DNA of 64,000 bases from Symbiodinium natans (Eukaryota > Sar > Dinophyceae > Suessiales > Symbiodiniaceae), in NCBI GenBank assembly GCA_905221605.1, contig CAJNDS010002474.1, positions 336,501 through 400,500 of the forward strand, in the 5' to 3' direction. The translations under genes and the position numbers were made by a program. Positions 27,816 to 38,955 of this stretch are shown one piece after another; the stretch's first letter is position 1; each line of letters starts with the position of its first letter. Under the pieces are notes generated by a model, which did not search any database, was not told where the DNA came from, and saw only the letters and a list, made by a program, of their open reading frames with translations.

Positions 27816-28518
27816 TCAGTGTTCTTCACGTGCAACTCGCCAATTCAGAAGTGCAGCCTGCACAGTTGCCCGGCCGTGAATGGCAGGAGCAGCTTGGTCT
27901 TCGACGCAGCATGGTTCACGTTCAGAGTTGGCAAACATGGCCTGATGGCCCAGATTTTTGAGATGGTTGTTGCTGCCATTGCTGCTTGAGAGATGGTGCT
28001 GTGAGTTTGTGCAGGTGGAGCAGCTGTCGGAAGCCAGCGGGTCTGGCTCAGTGCGCATGTTGACGTGCGCAGGACCAAGGATGTTGACGGGATGGGGTCG
28101 CGTGTGGTTGTGAGAGATGCATGACGCAAGGCTTTGCTTGGCCATGGTAACGGATGGTAACGGTAGTTGTGCTGGTGGCGGGTTACCATAGCCACTGCCT
28201 GAGTTTCGATGCCCACCGCGCTGCTGAGAATTCCCGTCTGCTCTGCAAGCCTGTGTGTAAATTCGGTGAAACCTCAGGCCAGTATGGCTTGTCCCCTCTG
28301 GCATCGTATTCGAGGGGGTGTCGCCAGCGTTCTTGTACTTGATCCAAAAGGAGCAGTGGTCTGTGTTGGATGTCATGAGAGGCGGTAGCATCCTGGGACA
28401 CTTCTCCAGGACTGTGAGAAGGGCCACTTTTTTCCGAGCCCCGCGCTGAACACGTTCATCTTCCAGCACCTCGTAAGCGCGTGTGAGTATGTCAGAGTAT
28501 GTGATCAGTGTGTTATCA
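27816..28518 (-). CDS. Uncharacterised minus-strand ORF/exon (copy 2)
   Basis: Duplicate of 7966-8668, with one amino-acid change (glycine to arginine near the C-terminus, base about 27920). The frame is otherwise intact. Function is unknown. Confidence 0.4.
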
Positions 28519-29024
28519 TTGGCCCGTGATCATGCTCACCATCAGCAGGCACAAGGAATCGAACTTCCAGCCCTGAGCGGAGTCCTTGGGAATCTGTTCT
28601 TGACGCCGATAGCTCGATCTCAGATTTGGAGCTTTGGAGCGCTGCTCAAGTTCTGGCTGCAGGAAGGCAAAGTCCTGGTGATGCCACATTGGCCACCACG
28701 AGCTCTGATGAGGCTGCGTGGGGTTGGAATCAGGGCGGAAGAGCCTTGTTTGGGTGCTGTGATGTCTCATGTGAGGACGGGGTGACGAAATAGAGACAGC
28801 CCGGCTCAATCAGAAAGTCTCCTTCGATGACATCGCTTCTTGACAGCATTCTAAGCCTTTAGACACCCTACCATGCCGACACGGCTGCGCTCCATTTGTG
28901 TGCGTCGCTCTGAGGTTGGAGTTGCTTTTCCCAGAACTTGCGCCGGGGCCCTGCAAACCTCAGATCCTAGAACTTGCTCGGTTCCAGCGATAAGCAAAGG
29001 CTTTTCATGAAGATGAGACGTTGC

Positions 29025-29953
29025 ACCAGTGTTGCCGAAATGTAACACCGTAAGCCCAAAGATCCCAAAGCTCAAGCCTTTAACCCTCAAGGCCACAAAC
29101 CCTAAAACCTTTAAATCATCCTAAATCCATCTCTTTGAAGGTCGGGGACTGGAGATTGAGATGGCAATGTGCATGTAAATGCACCACACATCGGCTTCTG
29201 AGTCTGGAAGTGACTTCTGAGGGAGCTTAAGCATGTCCATCCTACATTGCAATAAACCCTAATTACGCCTACACCCAAACCAGCAGCACACAATTAATAA
29301 TCAGGCCGGAGCCAGGTAGTTGCTTACACAGTTGGAACGCCAGGTGACGCAGCTCCTAGAGCTGGCAAGGAGCTGTTGCGACCATGAAGCTCTCATTGAG
29401 GGGCGTGATCTGTTCGGTTTATCATAGGCCATAGGCTGTATGAATGAATATATGTATATATGTACAATGATAAGTGTGAATATCATATGCATGTGTGTGT
29501 GCGTGTCTACATGTATTATATCAAACGTTTTAGTAAGTCTGTTGCTGCTTATTGTTAAGCAAACTTATTCAAAACATGCGAATCTTTTTTCAAACCAATC
29601 ATGTTTTAAGGCATGTGAGTCTTAGCTTCCTCGATTTTTGCATGAGAGGGCAGGGCTGGGGCTGGAAACCCACCATGCCAGCATTGTGAGTGTGTGTAGA
29701 ACCTCATACGAGCATTGTCTTTGCAAATGTCTTTACAGCAAGTCTTAGCTTCCGCCCCCCCCCCCCGTTTTTTGAAACCTCGTTTAGAACGTGTGTTTGT
29801 TTTCAAACCTGTCATGCGACCCTTGTGCTGAAGCATGTGAGTCTCTTTGCACATGGGCAGGGGGAGCTGTGCCCCGGCCCGCTTTTTGAGCAAGATCGAT
29901 TCTTGCAAAATGTGAGGGGGGGGGGGGGGCTTCAAATCCATCATGCGAGCATT

Positions 29954-29985
<32 letters not shown>

Positions 29986-30120
29986 CTGTGTGCATATGAC
30001 TCTTTTTGAAACCGCCTGCGAGCATTGTCTTTGAAGCATGTGCCTTTAATTGAAACCCATCGGCCCATCATGCGACCATTGTGTTCGCGAATGGGAGGGG
30101 AGCGCCGCGCAAGAAGGCCT
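29025..30120. repeat. Degenerate repeats downstream of duplication copy 2
   Basis: No gene was recognised. 29050-29110 has CTAAAACC-type degenerate motifs. From about 29560 to 30090 there are about five diverged units of roughly 100 bp with a CATGCGAGCATTGTG core and a GAAGCATGTGAGTCT core, interrupted by C-run (29756-29767), G-run (29917-29929) and TG-repeat (29954-29984) tracts. Confidence 0.6.
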
Positions 30121-30241
30121 TAGTTTACAACGCGAAAAGACCATCCAACAAGGGGTCAACTTGGAACACGCAGCGAAAAGGTGTCAATTTGGAAGGCGCC
30201 CGCTTTAACATACTGCTTGCCCAAAAATGATGGCCGAAAAC
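30120..30241. repeat. Tandem GGTCAATTTGGAA motifs
   Basis: Two diverged copies of the terminal motif of the neighbouring MITE-like unit (near 30151 and 30181), all in the orientation of its left end. They may be remains of earlier or nested insertions of the same unit. Confidence 0.55.
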
Positions 30242-30576
30242 AAGGGGTCAATTTGGAACGCGGATGCGTCTTAACGTTAAAACCCAGGCGCTGTGCTTGA
30301 TTCTGGTTTGGTGTGGTTCATTCTGCAACTTTTCTGTGTTCCAAATTGACGATTTTTGGTATACACCTTCGTTTCGAGCTTTCCGCTCGCCTCCCCAAAT
30401 CCAGACGGGGTTTTGTTGCTCCGGTTTGCTCACAAGTAGTGACGAGGAGTCGTGTTCATCTGAGGCCAATGTGCTTTTGTAGAAGTAGCCGTGAAGGACG
30501 CTTTTTGGTGTTCCAAATTGATGTTTTTTTGTGTTTCAGATTGACGCTTTGTTTGTGTTCCAAATTGACCCCTTAT
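30242..30576. mobile_element. MITE-like unit with about 17-bp terminal inverted repeats
   Basis: The left end reads AAGGGGTCAATTTGGAAC, and the right end is its inverse, GTTCCAAATTGACCCCTT. The interior of about 300 bp contains two further inverted-orientation copies of the terminal motif (30334 and 30511) and no intact ORF. The plus-strand frame 30264-30482 is open but featureless. The unit ends 11 bp before what looks like a splice acceptor (30581-30587). The transposon class is unknown. Confidence 0.6.
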
Positions 30577-30587
30577 CCTTTGCTCAG

Positions 30588-30950
30588 GAGGTCGCTAACT
30601 ACTGGTCGACGCAGGAGCATGCTCAAGAGAAAGCGCTGGAGGCAGTCGTGGCTTCTCGCTGCTTCCTTGACATGGCGTAGTCATTTGCGACTTGCGTTGA
30701 GTCCGGCAGGCTGCTAAGAAGGTGTACAGTGTGTACATGAACGCCGGAGCCCTTCCCAAGGACCAGGCTTCCAGCATGCTGCGTCACGACCTTGCGAACT
30801 TGAGAGTCCAAGGAAAAGGATTCTTCGCAGGCGATTGTCGAAGCTGAGAAGGCTGCCAAGCGCTTGCCCAAGAACTGCAGGGATTCCATGTTCTCCAGGG
30901 TAGCAGCGATTGGGCTCGAAACCAAGGGCGGCCCTGGACAAGCAAGGTGT
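30588..30950 (+). CDS. Uncharacterised exons with a very short GC-AG intron
   Basis: After a ctcag acceptor, 30588-30674 encodes 29 residues (EVANYWSTQEHAQEKALEAV start). A 35-bp GC-AG stretch (30675-30709) would splice in phase to 30710, which continues AAKKVYSVYMNAGALPKD. Near 30820 the sensible reading moves one base to AIVEAEKAAKRLPKN. This means either a broken gene, a base error or another intron. It is alanine-rich, helical and unrecognised. The upstream exon is not found. Confidence 0.4.
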
Positions 30951-31609
30951 CGAGCTTGCGTGCAGCTTAACGGTTGTGCACCTTGTTTGCCATTTGTTTT
31001 CCATGTGTGTGTTTCCCACTACTTCCCATTTTGTGTGTGTGCACCAAGGTTGGCCCTGATCTGCTTCAACGTCATGGTTTTGCGGACTGTCACAGTGAGT
31101 TGAATGAGACGGCTTTAAGGTTGCCGTATGTCGGTGGTCATGCGATTCGGTGGTCTATGTTGTGCTCAGTTTTTGTGGCATTTTGTGGGTTGTAAACAGG
31201 ACTGCTGGGAGCCTTGCGGAAAGGAGGCAGGCTATTGCTCCAGCTTCTGTGGACAAGGAAACGCCTGCAGGGGCCTCAGGCACCAGAGGCACTTTCTGTT
31301 TCAGAATGTTTCAGAGAGAGAAGAAACATTCGGAAAACAGGGGCAACAGTCAGCAAAACAGGCGTCGAAGACAGGGACGCAACAGTCGCAAACGACCACG
31401 GCCAGAGTCAACAACACCCAGGCAACAATTCAAAAACACCAGCGCAACAGTCAGCAAACAGCAGACCAGAACCGCTGGTAAACACGAGCCCGTGCGTCAG
31501 AGAGCACGAAACAGCTCAGAGTCGCAAACGCGAAAGCTGCAAGTCAACAAACATGGCTTGTTCTTTCAGTCAGTCAATCTCATTACTCGGCATAGCTGAG
31601 TGAAGTCTA

Positions 31610-31660
31610 CAAAGCCCAAGAAACTTGTTGGCACCCATCATGTGAGCAGGGTGGCTTTTT
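31610..31660 (-). repeat. Inverted single copy of the 31980-32930 repeat unit
   Basis: The reverse complement reads CACCCTGCTCACATGATGGG followed by TGCCAACAAGTTTCTTGGG, the same core as the 'B' units of the array that begins 320 bp later. It is in opposite orientation. Confidence 0.8.
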
Positions 31661-31674
31661 CGCTTGACGAAATC

Positions 31675-31935
31675 CGTCCAAAATGTATATAAGCAGAAAA
31701 GGGTTTCCTTAGAAAAAAACCAACGAAAACCTCAAGGAAATGACAGGATATCTGTCCAAAATGTAAGGAACATAGGGTTTTCCCTAGGAAAACCAAGGAA
31801 AACCTAAGGGAAATGACAGGAAATCCGTCCAAAATGTAAAGAACATAGGGCTTTCCCTATGAAAAACCACCGAAAACCTAAGGAAAATGACAGAAATCCA
31901 TCCAAAATGTAAGGAAAGTATAATAGGGCTTTTCC
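31675..31935. repeat. About 70-bp tandem repeat, four units
   Basis: Units share ATCCGTCCAAAATGTAA and AAAACCTAAGGAAAATGACA cores with small indels between them. No frame is kept. Confidence 0.9.
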
Positions 31936-31977
31936 TAGATAAAAGTCTGGTGAAGCGCGCTCTGCACCCCCCTCATT

Positions 31978-32935
31978 TGCAATAAACACAATGCTCACAC
32001 GATGTTTTTCAACTATAGTTTCTTGGGCTTTGAAGCACGCTTGGTACGGCTTAAAAGAAGCGGGGGGGGGAGGGGGGTTGGGGGGGGGTTGGGCGGGGGG
32101 GGCGCAGCCCCCCCCCTTTTGCAAACACAATGCTCACACGATGTTTTTCAACTAGTTTCTGAGGCTTGGAAGCACGCTTGGTACGGTCGAAAAGAAGCGG
32201 GGGGGGTTGGGGGACGGCGCAGCCCGCCCCCCCCCCCCCCCACTTGCAAACACCCTGCTCACATGATGGGTGTCAACAAGTTTCCTGGGCTTTGAATGGG
32301 GGGGTCGCAGCCCCCCCCCCCCCCATTTGCAAACACAATGCTCACACGATGTTTTTCAACTAGCTTCTTGGGCTTTGAAGCACGCTTGGTACGGCTTAAG
32401 CCCCCCACTGCAAACATCCTGCCTCACATGATGGTGTAGTTTCTTGGGCTTTTGAAGCACGCTTGGTACGCTTGAAAGAGCGGGGGGGGGGGGGGGGTTT
32501 GGGGGGCGCAGCCAAACCCCCCCCCCATTTGCAAACATGCTGCTCACATGATGGGTGCCAACTAGCTTCTTGGGCTTTGAAGCACGCTCTGCACGGCAAA
32601 AAAAGCGGGGGGGTTGGGGGGGGCGCAGCCCCCCCATTTGCAGACACAATGCTCACACGATGTTTTTCAACTAGTTTCTTGGGCTTTGAAGCACGCTTGG
32701 TACGGCTTCAAAGAAGCCGGGGGGGGGGGGGAGGTTGGGGGGGGGGGGGGGGCAGCCCCCCCCCCACTTGCAAACACCCTGCTCACATGATGGACGCCAA
32801 CTGGTTTCTTGGGCTTTGAAGCACGCTCTGCACGGCTAAAAAAAAATGCGGGGGGGGGAGCAACCCCCCCTTTTGCAAACACAATGCTCACACGATGTTT
32901 TTCAACTAGTTTCTTGGGCTTTGAAGCACGCTTCC
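31978..32935. repeat. Alternating repeat units with poly-G and poly-C blocks
   Basis: About nine units of 80-150 bp with the core TTTCTTGGGCTTTGAAGCACG. Two types alternate. Type A has ACAATGCTCACACGATG, then TTTTTCAACTAG and TTGGTACGGCT. Type B has ACCCTGCTCACATGATG, then GGTGCCAACTAG and TCTGCACGGC. Between units lies a G-rich block, a short GGCGCAGCC-like spacer and a C-rich block, so each junction can fold into a G:C hairpin. Confidence 0.93.
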
Positions 32936-33118
32936 TTTTTTCCTTCCTTGCTTCCTTCCTTCCTTCCTTTCTTCCTTCCTTGCTTCCTTCCTTTCTTCCT
33001 TCCTTCCTTTCTTCTTTCCTTCCTTCCTTCCTTGTTTTCTTCCTTTCTTTCGTCCTTCCTTCCTTCCTTCCTTCCTTTCTTTCTTTCTTTCTGTCTTTCT
33101 TTCCTTCTTTCCTTCTAA
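32936..33118. repeat. (TTCC)n-type microsatellite
   Basis: Tetranucleotide TTCC/TTTC repeat with occasional changes. Phenylalanine/leucine/serine open frames are artefacts. Confidence 0.97.
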
Positions 33119-33269
33119 AACCTACAAGAAATAACGCCTTGCTATGACAATACAGAGGGAATTACGGTTTTTCGTACGAACAACCACGAAAATGCATCAA
33201 ATCCTTTAAACAAAAAGAGGAATGGTGGTTTTCTTAGGAAAAACAAGAAAATGGACCAAAAAAAAAGAC

Positions 33270-33300
33270 CCCCCCTCCCCCCCCCCCCCCCCCCCAAAAA

Positions 33301-33340
<40 letters not shown>
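33270..33340. repeat. C-run, A-run and (TA)n tract
   Basis: A C-run of about 20, an A-run of about 14 and (TA)n of about 16 repeats follow one another. It is simple-sequence DNA with no gene. Confidence 0.95.
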
Positions 33341-33342
<2 letters not shown>

Positions 33343-33371
33343 AAGACCCCACAAAATAGGCCCTCCTTTTC

Positions 33372-33610
33372 TAATTGCGGCTTGCGGAGCGCTTACTTGA
33401 TCTGGCGTGTTTTCTGTTGTGGCGGTTCGCTTGCTGACTGCGGCTTCGTGTTTGCTGACCCGTGGCTTTTTCCAATGGTGACTTTTCTATAATTGCGGCT
33501 TACGGAGCGCTTACTTGACCTGGCGTGTTTTGTTGTGGCGGTTCGCTTGCTCACTGCGGCTTCGTGTTTGCTGACCCGTGGCCTTTTCTAATGCTGACTT
33601 TTCTAATGTG
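33372..33610. repeat. About 118-bp tandem repeat, two units
   Basis: The blocks beginning GCTTGCGGAGCGCTTACTTG (33378) and GCTTACGGAGCGCTTACTTG (33496) share CTGGCGTGTTTT, GCGGTTCGCTTGCT and CTGACCCGTGG in order. A diverged third unit may follow to about 33720. Confidence 0.85.
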
Positions 33611-33719
33611 GGAGCCTCTGAAGACTCAAGGGATCATCGCGTCAATGCATTACAACGACCGTACGGTGGCTTTTGCGTTTTGCGACTGTGGCTTTTTCTA
33701 ATTCTGAATTTTCTAACTG

Positions 33720-34330
33720 GGGCAGCGGCAGCGGAGGCGGGCGGCGTATGTATTTTCTTGCTTCCTTTTTGTTTTTCGACTGCGGCCGTCATGTTTTTTC
33801 TTTTTTTTGCCTTGCTGTTTTCCGACAGTGCTCCTCATGCTTCCGACTCCACGTCCTCGTTTTTCGACTGCGGCCTCCATGTTTTCGACTTTGTTTGCTG
33901 AATTCGGCGTTGCCCATGTTTCAGAGGTCATGCGTGTGCAGAGTGCTTGCGCAGCGTGCTTCTACCACCTCATCAAGCATGGGGCGCGTGTTGCAATCTT
34001 TAGCCACCAGTGTTTTTGCAGGGTTCGATGAAATACCTTTCCTCGACAGCTTCCTTGTGCGGGTCTGGCCAGTCATAGCTCTGTCAACCGGGGAGCTGTT
34101 GGGAGTCATGTTGTCAAAGGTCTGAGGTGTCAGCAGGCAGTGCTGGCACAAGTCACATGTGACTTCGATGAGGACTGCAACATAATTGCTCGTCTGGCGG
34201 GCTGCTTGCCCGTACAGCCCTGCGCACCAGCCTCAGGTTTCCAAGGTTGAGGGATGTTTGCCAGCTGTTCTCCGCGCCCTGGCTTCTGCCTTGTACGCCT
34301 CTCTTTCGGCTTGAGCGCTCCACACATGAT
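33720..34330. other. No gene resolved
   Basis: T-rich coding-like frames on plus (33673-34125) and basic frames on minus (34151-33921, 34345-34130) overlap. The minus readings could be worn 3' parts of the copia-type element that starts at 36852. I see no RT or RNase H motif in them. Confidence 0.3.
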
Positions 34331-34331
34331 A

Positions 34332-35207
34332 CTAGCTCTGTCCATGCCGAGTTCTGCCTAAAGCTCCAACTGCTTCGGCTGATTCTGAAGGCTGCACCAA
34401 AAAAGCAGGCCCATACTGCTTGAAACGTGCAAAAGAAGCATCTGCATCATCCAACTTGTTCACTCTCTGTCTTATCTGCGTAACAAGGTTGTGTCGAGGG
34501 AGTCTTCTTGATCTTCTGATTCTGGCCCTAGCTCTCTTTCTTCCAAAGTCAAGACGCCTTCGGGTGGCTCTTCTTGCCAACATGTCTTCCCATTTGAGGC
34601 CAACCAGGGTGGCATGTCCACCAGCCTCGGCAATCTCGCGCCTTTTGTAAGCCTCTGTAAGCTGGTGCGACCGTTCTTCGCCCATGTCATCGCACCAGCC
34701 AGCGCACCAAAGCGCGCAGCAAAGTGAGCAGGTCTGGCATCTGCTCAGGACAAGGATGATCGCAACTGCATCTCCGACTCGACGTACTCGGCGCCGCCCT
34801 ATCCTCACGAGTGCCCTCGTCACTTTGTCCTTGAGCGCCTGAATGCCTCGTTCGATCACGCCAGTGGCTCTCGGCGTACATGGTGCTGCAGTCGTGGGAA
34901 AGGCACACACCTCACGCAGCAACTGCTGAAAGGCCTTTGGGGTGAACTCCCCTCCGTTGTCCGTATGCGCTCTGAAGAAAGGTTCAATGCATGCTTCCGT
35001 GATTGCAAACTTCATCTCCAGGCGCATTTGGGGACCAGAGTGTTGTGTACAGCCGTGTCTGAGGATGCAGCTCCCACACAACAAAGCTCTCTGACTTCTG
35101 CTGCCCAAAATGCGCGCATGATCCAGGGGAGCGCACAATGTGGACAGAGCACGGCAGGTGAGCAGTCCAAATATAGTACATGATGCCCAGCTTGCCATCA
35201 ATCCCAC
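34332..35207 (-). pseudogene. Retroviral-type integrase core (copia-like), broken
   Basis: Integrases insert retroelement cDNA using a D,D-35-E triad. HTDNGGEF is at 34968-34943 and TGVIERGIQALKDK at about 34863-34825. Exactly 35 residues separate the Asp and the Glu, as in active enzymes. The first Asp region upstream is not readable in this frame; a competing frame (35244-34984) reads better there, so at least one frameshift is present. The C-terminal part is arginine-rich. The start at 35207 is a GTG and is not a credible start. Confidence 0.65.
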
Positions 35208-35215
35208 AGCATGAG

Positions 35216-36852
35216 CTATATCCGGTCGTAAGGGAGTTTGTCATCTGCAGCAGGCACGCTTTCTTCCACCGCAGGATCCTTTGGCTCCATGGTTACCAAA
35301 GGGGAAACACCATCCGCATCAGTCACAGCTGCCTCTTTGGCTCCGGTGCGACTCAAATCATCTTGTTCCTCGCCACCAACTTCAGGCTGCACCAGTGCGT
35401 CCACCTGTGAACCTCCATCGCCAGTGACTACAGAGACCTGCGCCCCATTGTTGCAGTCATCTGCGGAAAATGAAACCACATGCGCACCAACCCGTGCCTC
35501 CTCCGCACTCCAGGTTATCTTCTGCGCTTTAGCCCGCACTTCATTGGTGCTCCGGGCTTTTGCCTCAACCATCGTGTCAGGCAAACCAATAGGGTCTCCA
35601 GCAACCACAGAAGCAACATCCTTTTCATTGATGGCAGATACCTCGGCAATAGGCTGGGAAGTCTCATCGGGAATTTCCCCTTGCACTTTCCCAACACCTC
35701 CATCTTTCTCTGAAGTTGTTTCTTGCTTGCCAGGCACTTTATTTCCCACCAACTCTTCTGCTGCCGGAATACCAACCATTTCCACATTGGGAATAACATC
35801 GTCAGAACCTGCAGGTCTCACGGCTGCATCACCCTCAGGAAGTACTTCATTCCGTTCCCGATCCAGGCGCACTCCAGTCGTATCCTTCTGCAGTTCAGAA
35901 ATTCCTTCCTCCATAGGAGAACCCGAGGTTTGGGCAGCACCACCACCCGTTAAACCGCTATCCCCAATGGTAGAGGAAAAATCTTTCCCTACACTACTAT
36001 TTACACTTTCTAAGCTACCCTGTTGCGCCCTGAAAGACTCGGTAGGCGATGAGGACGATGTAGTACCCAGCGCTGGCTCTTCTTCCATCGGGACATTGCC
36101 CATTCCAACACCAGACGCCTCATTGTTTCCAGCCATTTCAGTCTTTCCAGGAAGCACCCATTGGGTCTCTCCAGTGTCCAAGCAGTAAAAATACTCTCTT
36201 CCATCCTCATGAAGATGGCGCTCCCACGTCGTCCCATCACAGGCAATGATCGGAGTGTCAGCAGCTCGAGGCGCTTTGCCTCCATCATCAGCATATAAGT
36301 CCTCTTCAGACTCCTGCCGTATCCTCGCCGCTTCCAACTCCAGGATTTCTTCCTCACTCATCACCCCAGCAATAGGCGCAGCTTCTTCTGCGTCCCCAGT
36401 GAAGAGGATACTGCCTTTTGTTACAGCAACAGGCGCAGTTTCTTCTGCTTTTCCTGTCAACAGATCACCGCTTCCAGTCGCGCCACTCACTTTGTTTCGA
36501 GCTCGCTTGAACACAGGGGTAAAATCCCCAGCCAGATCTGTCTGGCATCCTTGCTCCACCAACTTTGACGTAGAGGAGCTTGCCTTTGGTGCTCCCGTTG
36601 ACCCAGCAGGTTCCGTGGCTCGAAGATCAAGTCCTGTTTGCTCAGAAGACGCAGCAAAGCCGCTTCCATATCGTCTTCCAACCCTTCTACCACCGGCTTC
36701 TCTTCGCCACGCGTACCACCAGCATCAACCAGAGCTTCCACATTGGGAATCACTTTTTGACCAGTTGCAGACCTCTTGTCACCAGCTCTACCTTGATCGC
36801 CCACATTGGGGTTCGATGCCGTCGATCCAGTCTGCAGCCAGGTGGAAGCCAT
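35216..36852 (-). pseudogene. WW-domain acidic protein (two frames joined)
   Basis: From the ATG at 36852, one frame runs to about 36660. The reading then continues in another frame (open from about 36690, SEQTGLDLRATEPAG) to the stop at 35216. One frameshift or small intron near 36640-36690 is needed. About 113 residues into the long frame (counted from 36562) lies a WW domain: W113, a GREYFYCLDTGETQW core, second W135 and P138. WW domains bind proline-rich ligands. The rest is acidic, valine/alanine-rich and probably disordered. It precedes an integrase frame on the same strand, so it might be the gag-side part of a copia-type polyprotein. That link is inference. Confidence 0.5.
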
Positions 36853-37189
36853 TGCTTCGAAAGCTTAGGATTACAACCTGAAGCTGAAACATGAACCGCA
36901 GGGAACCTAATTTGGGCTCATAACCTACGGGGGCAACCGAAAGGGGACAGGGAAAGAAATCAACCCCTAACAGTTGCCTATATGGATTCCCCAGAAAGAA
37001 CCAGAAGAGAAAACCACCAAACCCAAAGTTCACGAAGAGGGAAGGGGAAGGATGCTTGTTTATCCCAAACCCCAAACCCACGCACTTCAACTTTTTAACT
37101 GCGGGCGAACGGCTCCAAGCCATCCTTGAGCCAAATATCCAGCGGGCGCATTGACCCTTATCCGTAGCCATAACATAATTCCTGAATAC

Positions 37190-38050
37190 AATTTGCAGCT
37201 CCGCATAGGGTTTAGGGTTGAGGGCTGCAAGTCGTCAAGGGTTTAGGGTTTAGGGTTGAGGGTTGAGGGTTGAAGGTTGAGGGTTGAGAGGGTTGAGGCT
37301 TGAGGGTCTAGGGTTTAGGGTTTAGGGTTCCTGAGGTTCGGGCCTTAGCCTGGGGTTTGTGCCAGAGCTGTAACCCTGTGAAGCATCCTTACTTCATCAA
37401 ACGGCGTCATGTAAAAATGCATGACGGCTAGCGGAGCCTGTGAGGAGCTGCATAGACACAAAAAAGAGGAGAGCTTGGGAGGGGCTGTGAGGGCTGTGAG
37501 GAAGCTTCTGGGTTCCTGACACCACTCTGGGGTGGTCCCCGATACTGCTAAGTGGGTGTGCGACTTGGAGGGGGTCCGGTTCCTGATCGGGTCGAAACGG
37601 TGTCTGACTCTGGTGTCTGACACTACGGGTGCCCATCTTCAGGCCCAGATTCGGGCCAGAGTCTGTCGAGAGCCGAAGCATGCTAATCTTGAAGCCCAGA
37701 TTCGGGGCAAGGGTTTTTCGAGAGCCAAAGCATGCTAATCTTGACGCCCAGATTCGGGCCACGGGTTTGGCAGGAGCCAAAGCACGCTAATCTTGAAGCC
37801 AAGATTCGGGCCAAGGGTTTGTCGAGAGCCAAAACATGCTAATCTTGAAGCGCAGATGCGGGCCAGCGGCCAAAACATGCTAATCTTGAAACACAGATTC
37901 GTGCCAAGGGTTTGTCGAGAGCCCAGAGGCCCAGATTCAAGCCACAAGGGTTTAGGGTTGGTGTTTAGGGTTTAGGGAAGGACCCTGTCCCAAAAACAAA
38001 AAAACCCTTGATTTTTTTAGTTCCCTCCCACTCAACCCCACACCGCTCAG
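37190..38050. repeat. Telomere-like degenerate repeats and a 52-bp tandem repeat
   Basis: 37200-37330 is built of GGGTTTAGGG/GGGTTGAGG variants. 37625-37935 contains about five units of about 52 bp with the cores CCAGATTCGGGCCA and AAAGCATGCTAATCTTGA. 37955-37980 again has GTTTAGGGTTTAGGG. No gene is supported. Confidence 0.85.
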
Positions 38051-38950
38051 CTCTCTAACCCTGAAACCTTAGGGCTGTAAAAACCACTAGCCAGAGCCAA
38101 GCATGAGGAAGATTTGGCCATCAGGGCTGAGGACTCTGAGTGAATTTTGTTTCCATGATTTCGACTTTGTACAGCATAGAAGTTGAGCTCACCATCATGG
38201 GGCCAGCCTGCATCTGTATGGCAGATGGCAGGCAGGCCTGTTCCCTTTAGCATCTTTAGCACCCTAGGACTAGGACTCATACATGCAAAAGCCGGCTGAA
38301 ACCAGTGTGAGCACTGCCTTCAGTGCACGGGCATGTGGCATCGGTCACCGATTGGGGGGTTACCCGAGCCGAAGCTGCTGTCCCCAGGCCAGGCCATACA
38401 AAAACGTCCGCAGTGGACCCACTTGCGCACTCTCTTATAGAGGCCAAGCCTGTCAAGCAATCCAGCCTCGCTCCGTGTGAGGGGCAGGCGGGATGGGCAA
38501 GCAGGTAGCCCTACAGAGTAGGAACACACGTGTCAATCAGAACCAGCACATCTGCAATGCTGCATTGTAAAGGGCTCAAGAAAGCTGACTTTCAGCGCTT
38601 TAAGCCAGCTACAAGTAGCAGCATCGCCATGTGAGCGCCTGCCTAAATTATGTTTGTCTAAGCCAGTGCTAACGGTGGACACGAGTTGTTAAACCATGGA
38701 AAGCGATATGGGCCCCACCTAAAGCGATAACATTAGTTCGCACATTCAGACACATGTATCCGGAGTCCCATAGTATGTAAAGCGATATGGGCCCCACGTA
38801 AAGCGACAATATGGTATTCCGCGACCTCGTGCTGTGTAACGTGATTTTGTCCGTCGCTCATGTCTCGACGGAGCAACAGAAAGCAGGCCAGCGCTTCAGC
38901 CGTATGTCCCCAATGTTTCGTGTGTTCAGTCAGTTCATGTGGTGTGCTCC
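38050..38950. other. No gene recognised
   Basis: Contains two copies of an AAAGCGATATGGGCCCCAC motif (38700 and 38778). It may include early exons of the plus-strand gene that follows. Confidence 0.35.
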
Positions 38951-38955
38951 TACAG

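Larger units (their letters stand above)
34332..36852 (-). mobile_element. Copia-type retroelement relic
   Basis: A minus-strand ORF with a WW domain is followed after 8 bp by a frame with a clear retroviral-type integrase core. The integrase reading is close to copia elements (TDNGGEF ... GVIERG). I find no reverse transcriptase, protease or LTR pair around it. It is therefore a fragment, or a host gene beside an integrase fragment. Confidence 0.55.

Noticed and set aside
32809-33147. Phenylalanine/leucine-rich membrane-like ORFs
   Set aside because: Artefacts of the TTCC repeat.
34843-35207. GTG start of the integrase ORF as a real gene start
   Set aside because: The upstream part reads better in another frame; the start is only the first GTG after a stop.
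35238-36188. 316-codon plus-strand ORF
   Set aside because: It is the antisense of the WW-domain ORF; the minus frame has a recognisable domain and sits beside the integrase.
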